Shown here: one piece after another, positions 1 to 9,174 of the stretch
How the letters are laid out: each line of letters opens with the position of its first letter
Numbering within the stretch: the first letter of the stretch is position 1
Assembly: GCA_000320545.1 (NCBI GenBank)
Contig: ADNK01002810.1
Coordinates: 1 to 37,500, forward strand
DNA length: 37,500 bases
Reading direction: 5' to 3'
DNA from: Bigelowiella natans CCMP2755
Taxonomy: Eukaryota; Cercozoa; Chlorarachniophyceae
Position numbers and translations under genes: made by a program
Notes under the pieces: model-generated
What the model was told of the DNA's origin: nothing
Database searches by the model: none
Seen by the model: the letters and a program-made list of their open reading frames with translations, nothing else

Positions 1-130
1 CTTACACCCCAACTTTGAAATAGCCCCAAAGGGGGGGGGGGACCCCCCAGATCTAGAAATAGCGGCTCCCCCGCGCTACATAAATTCGATTTCGTCTGTC
101 TGAGGTTCTCTCACAGTCCCCCCCCCCCCT

Positions 131-168
<38 letters not shown>

Positions 169-1110
169 CAACCCCCTCTCTCGTATTAGCTTGTGATACT
201 GCATCGGGCATGCATGGCACTATTTTATGGGTCACGATGGTGCGCTGACCAGCTCTGACGCCTTCAGCACATCTACGCGCTTCGCCGCCCCTTCGCTTGG
301 TTCTCCTGGTTAAGATATATATCGTACATGCAATTTCATGAAACGGCTTACAACCGAACGTATCGATGTTGTCAGGAAAAATAAATGCCCAAATACAAAC
401 GCACGTAACCTTCCGTCCGGGCGAGAGCCGCGGCCACCAATAAAGCGCCAAGGGCGAGCGACGCTGCCATGTTGGGGGAGGGGGGGGATTAACAGTAACA
501 GAACCTCAGACAGACGAAGAACAAATCGATTTATGAAATTCAAACTGACCCCGGCTTCGAGTCCCTGGCATCAAACTCGCTTCGAAAGCCAACGAGCTAA
601 GAGCGGGTGGGGGAGGAGAGACGTCCCGATCAGTCGCGGGAGCTTGGTATTATTTTTGTCGTAGGGGAAAAGGAAGAATAGCTTCCTTCTTTCGATAGCG
701 ACAATGGATCTTCCTTGTCGCACAAACATGAGCGCGTTTGTCAGTGCCCTCGAAAAGCGCTTGGGAATATATACTGCGACAAAGAAATATTTTATGTCGC
801 ATAAGAAACGTAAACGTTACGATGAACAGTAGATCTACGTGATCAGTGCAGAGCCAAGGGTTGTTTCTGCAGAGTACGTGGCAGCCGAAGAGAGAGGAAG
901 GGAGGGAGAGAGGGGGCGATGGAGGTTCTATTCCTCCTTCTCTATCTCGGTACGAATTTACATGCAACGATGACAGAAGAAAAGAGAACTGCCTCTCCCT
1001 CGCTCGTTGTGCGATCGTGTGTGCTGCGTGTGTTTGTGTGCTCATGTGTGTGTGTTTGTGTGTGCCGTATGCGCTTCCTCCTCCGATTAGCCCTAGGTTT
1101 CGGGTCGCAG
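1..1110. other. gene-free left edge with homopolymer and (CT)n tracts
   Basis: No coding exon could be supported here. The stretch holds a G-run near 31-41, a C-run followed by a (CT)n tract at about 119-172, and a purine-rich stretch near 890-925. A cluster of GCGACA/TGTCGC motifs lies at 690-801, including an inverted pair, TGCGACA at 775-781 and TGTCGCA at 795-801. The open frames are driven by the simple repeats. Upstream exons of the degraded gene that follows could lie here, but I could not identify any. Confidence 0.5.
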
Positions 1111-2200
1111 CTCCCCACTGGACTGGGTACTGATATGCTCGGTGGTGATGAGGCGGCATTAGGAAACAATACTCTTCTGGGGACGATAAACCCAGGGTCC
1201 AAATATTTCTCCTTACGTTTTGATGTCAGAGTTGCCACTTTGGCCAACCCCTACCCATCAGTTTGGTGCAGTGTGCTGCGTATTACTCGAGCTGGTGGGT
1301 CCGATTTCAGTGTTGTCGGCGATCGCATCCCTGCAGTATTCCTGAGGCGTGACGACACCAACTCGCAGTACGTGATGCACACCTGCATGGACTCCGAAGG
1401 CGTCGCAAACAACTATCTGCCGGATTTTCCCATCACGGTCAATCAGTGGCAATCTTTCGAGGTCAATGTGACGTCGTGGGGCAGTTATCCCTTCACGCTT
1501 GCCGTTGACGGTTCCCTCCAACGCCAGATTTCGAATCGGGCAGGATAGGATTCGACTTTTGTGACACAATTATTACCGAGATTAGATCGGGCTCGCAAGC
1601 GGACAAGTTCGGTGTGCCTATAGGCTGAAAATAGTCAGCATAAACAACGAAATGGTCTATGACGACAAAGACATTAGCACAAAGCTGCACTTTGTACAGG
1701 CTGTGGAGCCGCGCGTCATCATTACCTTCGTATCGCCATCAACGAAAGTGCCGCTACAGCCTGAGGAAGTTGATATTTATAACAAACAACAAAAACAAAG
1801 TAAAATGGCGCCTCAACGATACTCCTCTCGACTCTCTATTGGTTCCATCGAATCTACGAAACATGTTTCACGTCAAAAGGCGATTAGGCCACGGAATGCG
1901 GATAGGCAAGGAGCCAATGTACAGCTAGCCGACATGCCTTTGTCCCTATTGACGAAGGAGTTTCAACTGACGCGAAATCGAGGTGTTAACAGAAGAGATA
2001 CTATTAAAGGCATAGAGAGGAATGATAGCAAGACACTCACGCCTACAAAGAAAACGGAAACAGTTGAAGGGTTCATTTATTTCTCGAATAAAAGTCATAG
2101 AACGGATCCCCAAATTGCAATTGGACCCCGGAGCGACGGGAAGCAGAGCTCTCGTCTAAAACCTTTAATAATAGCAAGGTCAAAACTATTGATCACGTGA
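1111..2200 (+). pseudogene. frame-broken ConA-like + PDZ-like coding region
   Basis: Three consecutive stretches in three frames read like one protein. 1111-1545 begins after a plausible acceptor (gtcgcag) and encodes a beta-rich segment with short strings such as GDRIPAVFL and FTLAVDGS, typical of concanavalin-A/laminin-G-like folds. From about 1524 to 1625 another frame gives a PDZ-like start (IGFDF, then a conserved ...SQADKFGVPIG). From 1625 the third frame continues it (LKIVSINNE ... PRVIITF), which is how the second half of a PDZ domain looks. No GT-AG intron fits at either junction, and each looks like loss of one base. The last frame stays open to a stop at 2198-2200, with a low-complexity basic tail. 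The fold names come from pattern recognition only. Sequencing error or very unusual splicing are alternatives to a true pseudogene. Confidence 0.45.
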
Positions 2201-3033
2201 TTGGTTCGAGATTCATATGAAAGTAAGTGCGTCGTAGTTTAAGATTGAACACCGAATGCATTGATTCCCGTGCGATAACGTGCAATTCAATGCGGCAAAA
2301 TTCTTTGTCAACAATTAGCAGATGTGTTCGTTTCACCACAAATGGAAACCTCCTCAATGACCAAGGAAAATACTAGCCAGGCACATCTAGGTGTTTTGGT
2401 GTTGTGCGCACTGGCCATCTTGTGATATGCGATACACAGCTTGAGAAATAAAACGATCAGTTTCGGAAACTGACACAACTACTTTCATGATGCTGTGCAA
2501 TATATGTTTGCGGCATGCACTTGCACGCATTTGCATTTTTAAAATCAATGGTTTCTGGTTTTTGCCTCCTTTTGATCACGGCTGTGTCCTTTAGTGCTTG
2601 CGTTGGGCGTTAATCCTAGAATCGTTCAGGTCACCAGCAGTCATTTGCGCGTCAATCGTTTGCTGTAATATGTGCAAAAAGCCCATCAGAAGCGTGTGAA
2701 TAGGCTAGGTAGCTGTTTCATCAAAAACTGACACTATATCAATTATACGCGTGATCAATGTTGGAGCAAATGCATGGGTCCATCTAAAGGCATCGCATGC
2801 GACGTGCACTGACCTGTGAATCTTTTTTTTTGCAGTGACTAGTTGGCCTTCTGCATGTACGACCATTGCATGATTACATGCTCTTTCGGCATGATAAGCA
2901 TGAGCAAATCATTTTTCGTGTTTATATTTTGCATCAATGCTTGCATTACCACGGTGCATACATGTACATTTGATTAATTTGCACAGAGAAAAAATCACTT
3001 TGTTGTTGGTTCAGTGTAATCTAGTAATGTATG
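2201..3033. other. intergenic, no gene seen
   Basis: Between the broken ConA/PDZ region and the HEI10-like gene, no exon with splice signals or recognisable protein motifs was found. The sequence is AT-rich and unusually rich in GCATG, TGCATG and CATGC words (for example 2760-2900), a style shared with 4700-5110 and 34260-34860. It includes the presumed 3' flank of the HEI10-like gene. Confidence 0.4.
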
Positions 3034-4504
3034 TCAACGTCTCCAAGGAGTTGAGTGCGAAGATTGAAGTCTAATGCCCATTCTACTTCTTGGAGTCCCA
3101 TGGAGGCCATGTCGTCGTGATGACGAATGGATAAGTTGATTCAGACTCCCTGGTGAAGGGTTCTGATTTGCATTCAAACTGTTTGAGAAGCTGCCTCTGT
3201 GAGAGGTAGCAACAATTCCTTGATGCGAATGTGGACTTTTTCTCTTGTTTTTTATATTTGCATAAGGATTTAGTACTGTGGTGTCCGAAATGTTGCGAAC
3301 TATTGGACTGTTGGTAGAATTAAAGTTCCCCACACTACGTGGGCTTGAAGCTGTAATAGCGGATATTGGACTGTGAGAATTCTTCAATGCAGCAAATCCT
3401 GGTAGTTCAAAGTTTAAACATTGCTCAATATGCCATCGTGGAAAAACTATGATATAAATAAAACTGTTTGGCAAATCTTTTACTTACTGGATGGACTATT
3501 TCGAAATTTATCAAGACTTGATTGGCCCAATGTGGCGGAAGAATGAACGATCACCCGCCTCGAGACAACGTCAGATTTTGACGAATATGGCGTTCCCGGT
3601 TTATTCGGCGTTATCCCACCCAAACGTTGCTGCTGTATGGATCTTCCTCGAATCGTATTGTACAATTCAGCGTACTTATCTCTTTGTCTAATGGACGTTT
3701 GTTTATCATTTCAAATTTACATGAAATTCTCAAGCTAAGTAGTGATTACCTAGATTTTTCCTTCAATTGCTCATGCAAAACTCGATTCTCCTCTGTTTTA
3801 CGCCGGATTTCCTCTGCCAAGACTCGAGCTTTTTGACGTTGAGCATTTATAATACTCTGGGCTTTGAGAAGCTTCTGGTTTGCTGCAGCCACAAATTCGC
3901 GGTTTCTTTTATCTTTATGGACAACCTGCTTTTGCCGATATTTGATTTCTTCGTTTTTCTAATTTTTTAAGAAGGTAAATAAAAACTCAATCAGCTGTAT
4001 GAAGTAAATATTATCTCAGTCAACTTATATGTTACCTGATTCTCCCAAAAAGATAATCCACTAGCGCACACTTCTAAAACTATGATTTTGGATATTAGAC
4101 ATCAAATACACATATTGCAAGCAATGTTACTTTGGCTGGGACTCAGTCCCCAAGTTTCAGATGCAAGCTTTGAAATTTCGGTACTATTCATCCGAAAGTT
4201 TCTAAGATCTCTCTCACTAAAGAATTATAAACAAATGTAGAGACCATTCCGTTTAAGGAACAAATGCATTTCTTACCTTTTGAGATGTGACGCACATACT
4301 GGGCACTTTGAATGCTTTGTGAACCACTCCTTACTACATTTGTAGCAGAACATGTGAGAGCATCGAGTGATATAGCAAGACTTTCCCACGTTTGCATAGC
4401 ACCTGAATCAAGAAGCAACTCCATAAATTGTCATAGTTTGTACTCATAACGAACTTTCCTTTGCCATTCATAGTCCTTTCCTACCTGTTGCAGCGAAACG
4501 CCAT
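3034..4504 (-). CDS. HEI10/CCNB1IP1-like RING and coiled-coil E3 ligase, 7 exons
   Basis: Exons (transcript order): 4485-4504, 4277-4402, 4131-4201, 4036-4079, 3750-3958, 3488-3681, 3034-3446. All junctions are GT-AG with matching phase. The model is 358 residues with introns of 41-82 nt. The start is the ATG at 4504-4502. A complete C3HC4 RING follows at once: C5-x2-C8-x12-C21-x-H23-x2-C26-x2-C29-x10-C40-x2-C43. Next come a short GLSPSQIL-like stretch matching the region after the RING in HEI10, a charged coiled coil (about residues 88-170) containing EKSRDKYAELY, and a serine/proline/basic tail. Family knowledge: HEI10 proteins are SUMO/ubiquitin ligases that mark crossover sites on meiotic chromosomes. 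The RING is certain. The HEI10 assignment rests on domain order, size and short motif similarity, and another RING-coiled-coil family remains possible. The gene lies between a Ty3 element upstream and a decayed gene downstream. Confidence 0.78.
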
Positions 4505-5118
4505 CGATTTACAAAGGTTCCTGTCGCTAGAAAAGCCTCTGTCTTTAAAAAGAGGTCTCTACACAGATTACAAACACCATTATGTCACAGAGAGGATCAT
4601 TACTAAGTCCCATGCCTTTGAGTTTTGACTTCTTGAAGTTCAGTTTCCATTTCGCACTGGTTCCTTCTTTAGCTTGTTTCCACAGCATTCCAAGTGAAAA
4701 TGCCCTACGATTTCAACCTACGACATGAATTTCTGGCCGACACCACCAATTAACCATCAATTTATCTGAATTGCCAACTTGCTAGGTGTGATGACATGAA
4801 AATGAGGACATTTCAAAAATATTGTCGCAGCATGGATTTGCATCCCATTTCCATGTCAAAACGGGGAAATCGGTTTGAAAGTTGCACAAGTTGCCGTTTC
4901 ACTTTCTTCTCAGATGATCTCAACATTCATCACTACTTGGATGAGGGCTGTCTGTGGCGCGGGCAACCTCGGTTCCCTCATGTTGTTGTTTCATGGACAA
5001 TCCGAAGAAAGGATGCAACACGCAACGCGCATGCCAGCATGTGGCAAATCAAAGGGCATGCTAGCATGGGCCATCTGCTGCTTTCAATTGCATGAGACGT
5101 GCTAGCGTGTGACAATTG
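4505..5118. other. intergenic spacer upstream of the HEI10-like gene
   Basis: No gene was found. This stretch is the likely promoter side of the HEI10-like gene and is interrupted on its far side by the Ty3 element. From about 4780 to 5110 it is rich in short palindromic words (GCATGC, GCTAGC, CATGCC, CAATTG). The same spacer continues after the element at 10842, so the element split one pre-existing spacer. Confidence 0.4.
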
Positions 5119-5122
5119 AAAT

Positions 5123-5448
5123 TGTTGCGCGTAAGGTGTTCACAGGCCGAGGCGCTACGTGCACAAGTAGGCAGGGGGGGGGAAAGGCACGTTTGCTTCC
5201 TTTTGAAGAGTTGTGTTTATTTTTATTAAAGATTATATTTTTATTAAATCGTGCACTGCGTAATCATTCGCGAAGCTTTCGCGAATGCCGCCGCACGTGG
5301 GGCAGCACACTTCCGGTGTGCTGCCATGAGTCCCGCCGGAACCCACGTGCCTATGCTGTATTAATATCTACGTTATCTATATTCTATATCCGCGACAACC
5401 CCTTTGTTGTCGCACGTGACTTGTGCCCGCGTAGTGGTACGCGCTACA
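5123..5448 (-). repeat. 3' LTR (element orientation)
   Basis: 326 bp with a perfect match by eye to 10512-10837. The plus strand reads TGTTGCGC...GCGCTACA. It contains a G9 run, AATAAA-type words on the element strand near 5219-5252, three CACGTG hexamers (5294-5299, 5344-5349, 5413-5418) and four strong inverted repeats described in the findings. The polypurine tract abuts its inner edge. Confidence 0.93.
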
Positions 5449-5458
5449 CCTCCCCCAA
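5449..5458 (-). promoter_or_regulatory. polypurine tract
   Basis: On the element strand the 10 bases next to the 3' LTR read TTGGGGGAGG. A purine tract exactly against the 3' LTR is the standard plus-strand DNA primer site of LTR elements, and its position supports the LTR boundary. Confidence 0.8.
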
Positions 5459-5499
5459 GTCACGTTGCTCCTTCCTTCCTTCCTTATTCCCTTAGACCT

Positions 5500-8400
5500 T
5501 CATCGCTTTCGGAACTTCACCAACCACCAGGTAATAGATTCCTCTCTAACCTTATCTCCTTTGTCGCTTACCCAGAACTCACCTTCGTCCTTAGGTTCGT
5601 GTCCATACCAGCCCTCTGCATCAAGGTCCCCCAGGACCTTATACCAGTGCTCAAAGGGTAAGTCGGGAACAGCTAGGTAGAGTAGCTGATATTTTCCGTC
5701 CTTTATTTTCATAGCTACCCTCTCCATATTTCGTAATCCAGGGTAGCCTAGATAGACAATCTTCATGCGCCAATCGTCGTTCACCCTGACCTTATTGTTT
5801 CCATATTCCACATCGAACTTAGGTCGGGGTCCTAAACAAGGCATTGCTCGCTCCCACACAGTAGGGTTTACTTTAACATCCTCTAGGAGCTTCTCACCGA
5901 TATCATAATTCTTTAGGTGACTGATGTGGCGCAAGGTGACCCTGTTCCCATCATAGATGTAGTACTGCTTCCTCCCCTTCCTCTCGGTAACCTTTGCAAC
6001 GCCACCCCAGAAGGGGTCTTGTTTATTTCTCGATCTCAGATTTACCTTGGCCCTAACATACTGTCCTTCCTTTAGAACTCGGCCATCGTACGGGACCTTC
6101 TCGTCTTCGCTCTCGGTATCGTCGTCGTTGTCGTCGCCTTCTTCCCTCTCCTTATCCTTGATACCTCCCCCAGACGTGAAGGTGTCGTTTACTAACCCTT
6201 GTATCTTGTCTGGTGTGGTGCTATTTATCCTGCTTAGGTTGGCCAAGGTGCGGTGGAGTCGCTCTACCTTGGAGTTGGACTGGGCATAGTATACAGGTGA
6301 GGCATCAATATTAGGGTGTGGTAGCTGTAGAAGAGAGGTCTCATTATCCACATGTAACTTCTTTGGTATCTTGTTTATGCTAACTTCATCAGGGATAGCC
6401 TGGAGCTCAGACTCCCAGGTACGGTAGCAGTTAGTAAGCCTCTGCTTATATAAGCCTTTGTTCTTCTTAGCAACGTTGACCTTGATAATCTTTTTAACCC
6501 AGCACTTTCCAGTGGCCACATCAACGAAGGTAAGGTAGTGATAGCCATCGTACTTATAAACATCAATTTGCACGATATCTAAGAAGTTCCTTGCTTTGAT
6601 TTTCTTAGATGCACGGCTCTTGCTGGACTCCTTGGTGGCGACGCCTGCCGCCTTCAAGCTGGAGCACCTGCAGCCACGCAGGTATGTCCTTATCTCTTTT
6701 AGCTTGTAGGGCCAGTAGTAATGGTAGAGTAGAGCAGTGATATGGTTTTCTCCTACGTGTGCAGGTCCATGGGCGGTAAAGAGAAGGGCTCCCCTGGTCC
6801 GCCGTGGCACGTAGGTACGCCTAACATTATTAGTGTATACATATATCCTATCACTAAGTACCTCATGCTTGTGTTTGTATTTATCCAGGTGTTCTTGAAG
6901 GTGCTGGAGCTCCTCTGGATCAGGCAGGAAGTCGCCGTCCTCGAAGGTAATCGCGTTAACCATAGGGGTGACCTGGGTAGGGACTTTCTTTTCGAACAGC
7001 CTGCTGAAATAGTCAGCAAGCTGCTTGTCTCCTGGTGCGTAGACCACTGTCCTCTTGTCCCTAAACTCTTCCGTGTCCGCCCTCATAGCTGCATACTCAT
7101 CGTTAGGCGCTTCGAGCTTGCGGTCGATGCCTAGGAGGGGCTTGTGGTCAGTCATTAAGGTGAAGCTGGGCACCGACAGCAGGTAGTATCTTAGTTTCCT
7201 CTGCGCCTCAGTCATGGCTTTATACTCTCCTTTTGTAGGGCTGTACTTGGCCTCAGCTGCTGTGCAGGCCCTGCCCCACACCCGTATGATCTGCTGGTCT
7301 TGGGTAAGTACAGCAGCCATACCTAGCTTAGACCAGTCTGTCCATAGGGTAGCTGGTCTAGTAGTGTCTAGCTTAGCATTCAATAGGGTGTTGCTGCATA
7401 ACTTTATTAGGTTATCGAAGTGGGCATCAAGGCCAGCCTTGGCCCACACCTTAGCGAAGCTGAGGCCTACAGAGTTCTCCTTCCGGTAAGCAGTAGTAAA
7501 AGCAGCTGCAGTCCTAGCGTAGGTAGGGGAGAACCTACGTAGTATCCAAGCTGCAGTCTGCAAGAATGACTTTAACTCCTTTGCATTCTTAGGTTTAGGG
7601 GCTTGCTGTAGTGCTGCTACTTTCTCGGGGTTTGGGGTGATGCGGCCTTGCTCCAGGTAATATCCACACCACTTGATTCTTGTAGCTAGGAATGTACACT
7701 TCTGCAGTCTAATAGTAAAACCGAAGTGTGCAAACCTAATAAATATATTTTCCAGGAGGAAGATCTGAGCGACGACTGTGTTGGTACATATTATGTCATC
7801 ATCCACATACACAAACACAAACACCCACAACACAGACGCCATCCCATCATGTGTGTATGCCCTGTAGTTCTGACTACTGAACGCATCCCCTGATATGCTT
7901 AGGCCGTAAGGGAATACGACGAAGTGCCACTTCCTGTGCCTGCTGGAGAACGCGGTAATGGGGCGGGAGGTTTTGTGGATGGGTGTCTGCATGTATGATT
8001 CATTTTTATCTAGGGAAGAGTAGTATTTGTATCCTATGACGTGTTCAATAACGTCATCTATCCTTGGTGTAGGTGTCTGGATCCTCTTTATTACTCGGTT
8101 GTGGCGGATGAAGTTGTGCGCCAGGCGGAAGAAAGGGTAAGTAGGTTTCTTAGCTAGCACATGTCTCACGTTCCATGGTGAGTTGCTTGGCTCTATCTTC
8201 CCTTCCTTTGCCCATTCATTGATCTGCCACTCTATCTTTTCCCAGTCCGCTTCCGGTCGCCTATGTTCTGGGTCATTGATGATGCACTCTTCGTATCCCT
8301 TCTTTAGCTCGATCTTTACTGGGGTAAGCTTGCTGGAGGGCTTCGTCGTCGGCTTGGTGATGTCAGAGTACTTCTCGTTTAATATTTTATTAATGTACTT

Positions 8401-9174
8401 TTTGCCTTTGTCGATATCCCAATCATCAGCTGGGGGGGTCTTGTCCAGTAGCTCCGTTATCTGTCGGATGGTCTTGCCGGGGTTCTTCTTCCGTAGCTCG
8501 GTAGGTGTAGGTAGCTTGTTGTCCGCTAGGTCCATAAACTCTAACGCATTAACGCTTGACTCAGAGGTCCACTCGTCAAGCCGTATCATGTTCTGGCTGA
8601 TGGTCCTGCCTGACTTCTTTGGCAACTTAGCAAAGTATATCTTGTGATTGTAGAATGATATGATCCCCCCTAATTTTTCTAGGGCATCCTGTCCGAGGAG
8701 TAGTTCCATGGATAAAGTCATGGCTACTCGGGTCTTGATTTGGGTCTCCGCGTCGCTGCCAGGTATCTGTAGCTTTAGCATTAGCTCACCGACGGTCTTC
8801 ATGGAAGAGCTTCCGTCTGCTTGAGCATATTTACGTTCTTTCTTAGTCACTTGATCCAATAGTCCTAACCTTCTTACTGTGCTTAGGCTTATGAAGGACT
8901 TCGGCATGCTGCCACTATCCCAAAGGGCAGGTAGTTTCTTGTAGTCTCCGTAGCTGTCTTTAACTTTAACCTTGGTCATAGCAACTTTGATAGTCCTGTT
9001 AGCGTCTTCGTCATTAATGTTGCATACTCCTAAGTTCTTTATGTCGTCTAGGGTCATGGGCTTGTCTTGGTCCTGCGTTGCTGGTACTGCTGTCTTCGTC
9101 GGCGCCTGCTTAAGGTGATCTAATATTCCGTTTATCTGCTGCTGTATAGCATTGATCTGTTCTGCTTTTTGTTC
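5500..9174 (-). CDS. pol: Pol polyprotein (PR-RT-RNase H-INT), Ty3/gypsy
   Basis: The first in-frame ATG is at 9057, giving 1185 residues. The frame is open upstream to 9174 and overlaps gag by 43 nt in the -1 frame, so expression as a Gag-Pol fusion is likely. Numbering from that ATG: protease active site DSG at 47-49; RT catalytic YVDD at 417-420; RNase H TDWS near 575 with TDHKPL further on; integrase zinc finger near 760 with H-x3-H and an unusual C-x-C; integrase catalytic D (QIDV, about 830), D (HVDNE, about 902) and E (KVERLH, about 929); and a GPY/F-like module (DPFWGG) near 1012. About 130 residues with no recognised domain follow, with no chromodomain seen. There are no internal stops. 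The product processes itself, copies the RNA to DNA and integrates it. Confidence 0.93.
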   Translation of the reverse strand, partial: EQKAEQINAIQQQINGILDHLKQAPTKTAVPATQDQDKPMTLDDIKNLGVCNINDEDANRTIKVAMTKVKVKDSYGDYKKLPALWDSGSMPKSFISLSTVRRLGLLDQVTKKERKYAQADGSSSMKTVGELMLKLQIPGSDAETQIKTRVAMTLSMELLLGQDALEKLGGIISFYNHKIYFAKLPKKSGRTISQNMIRLDEWTSESSVNALEFMDLADNKLPTPTELRKKNPGKTIRQITELLDKTPPADDWDIDKGKKYINKILNEKYSDITKPTTKPSSKLTPVKIELKKGYEECIINDPEHRRPEADWEKIEWQINEWAKEGKIEPSNSPWNVRHVLAKKPTYPFFRLAHNFIRHNRVIKRIQTPTPRIDDVIEHVIGYKYYSSLDKNESYMQTPIHKTSRPITAFSSRHRKWHFVVFPYGLSISGDAFSSQNYRAYTHDGMASVLWVFVFVYVDDDIICTNTVVAQIFLLENIFIRFAHFGFTIRLQKCTFLATRIKWCGYYLEQGRITPNPEKVAALQQAPKPKNAKELKSFLQTAAWILRRFSPTYARTAAAFTTAYRKENSVGLSFAKVWAKAGLDAHFDNLIKLCSNTLLNAKLDTTRPATLWTDWSKLGMAAVLTQDQQIIRVWGRACTAAEAKYSPTKGEYKAMTEAQRKLRYYLLSVPSFTLMTDHKPLLGIDRKLEAPNDEYAAMRADTEEFRDKRTVVYAPGDKQLADYFSRLFEKKVPTQVTPMVNAITFEDGDFLPDPEELQHLQEHLDKYKHKHEVLSDRIYVYTNNVRRTYVPRRTRGALLFTAHGPAHVGENHITALLYHYYWPYKLKEIRTYLRGCRCSSLKAAGVATKESSKSRASKKIKARNFLDIVQIDVYKYDGYHYLTFVDVATGKCWVKKIIKVNVAKKNKGLYKQRLTNCYRTWESELQAIPDEVSINKIPKKLHVDNETSLLQLPHPNIDASPVYYAQSNSKVERLHRTLANLSRINSTTPDKIQGLVNDTFTSGGGIKDKEREEGDDNDDDTESEDEKVPYDGRVLKEGQYVRAKVNLRSRNKQDPFWGGVAKVTERKGRKQYYIYDGNRVTLRHISHLKNYDIGEKLLEDVKVNPTVWERAMPCLGPRPKFDVEYGNNKVRVNDDWRMKIVYLGYPGLRNMERVAMKIKDGKYQLLYLAVPDLPFEHWYKVLGDLDAEGWYGHEPKDEGEFWVSDKGDKVREESITWWLVKFRKR

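Noticed and set aside
4079-4131. An in-frame TGA between HEI10-like exons suggesting a pseudogene
   Set aside because: The TGA falls inside a 51-nt GT-AG intron (4080-4130). Removing it restores a phase-correct frame that matches HEI10 better.
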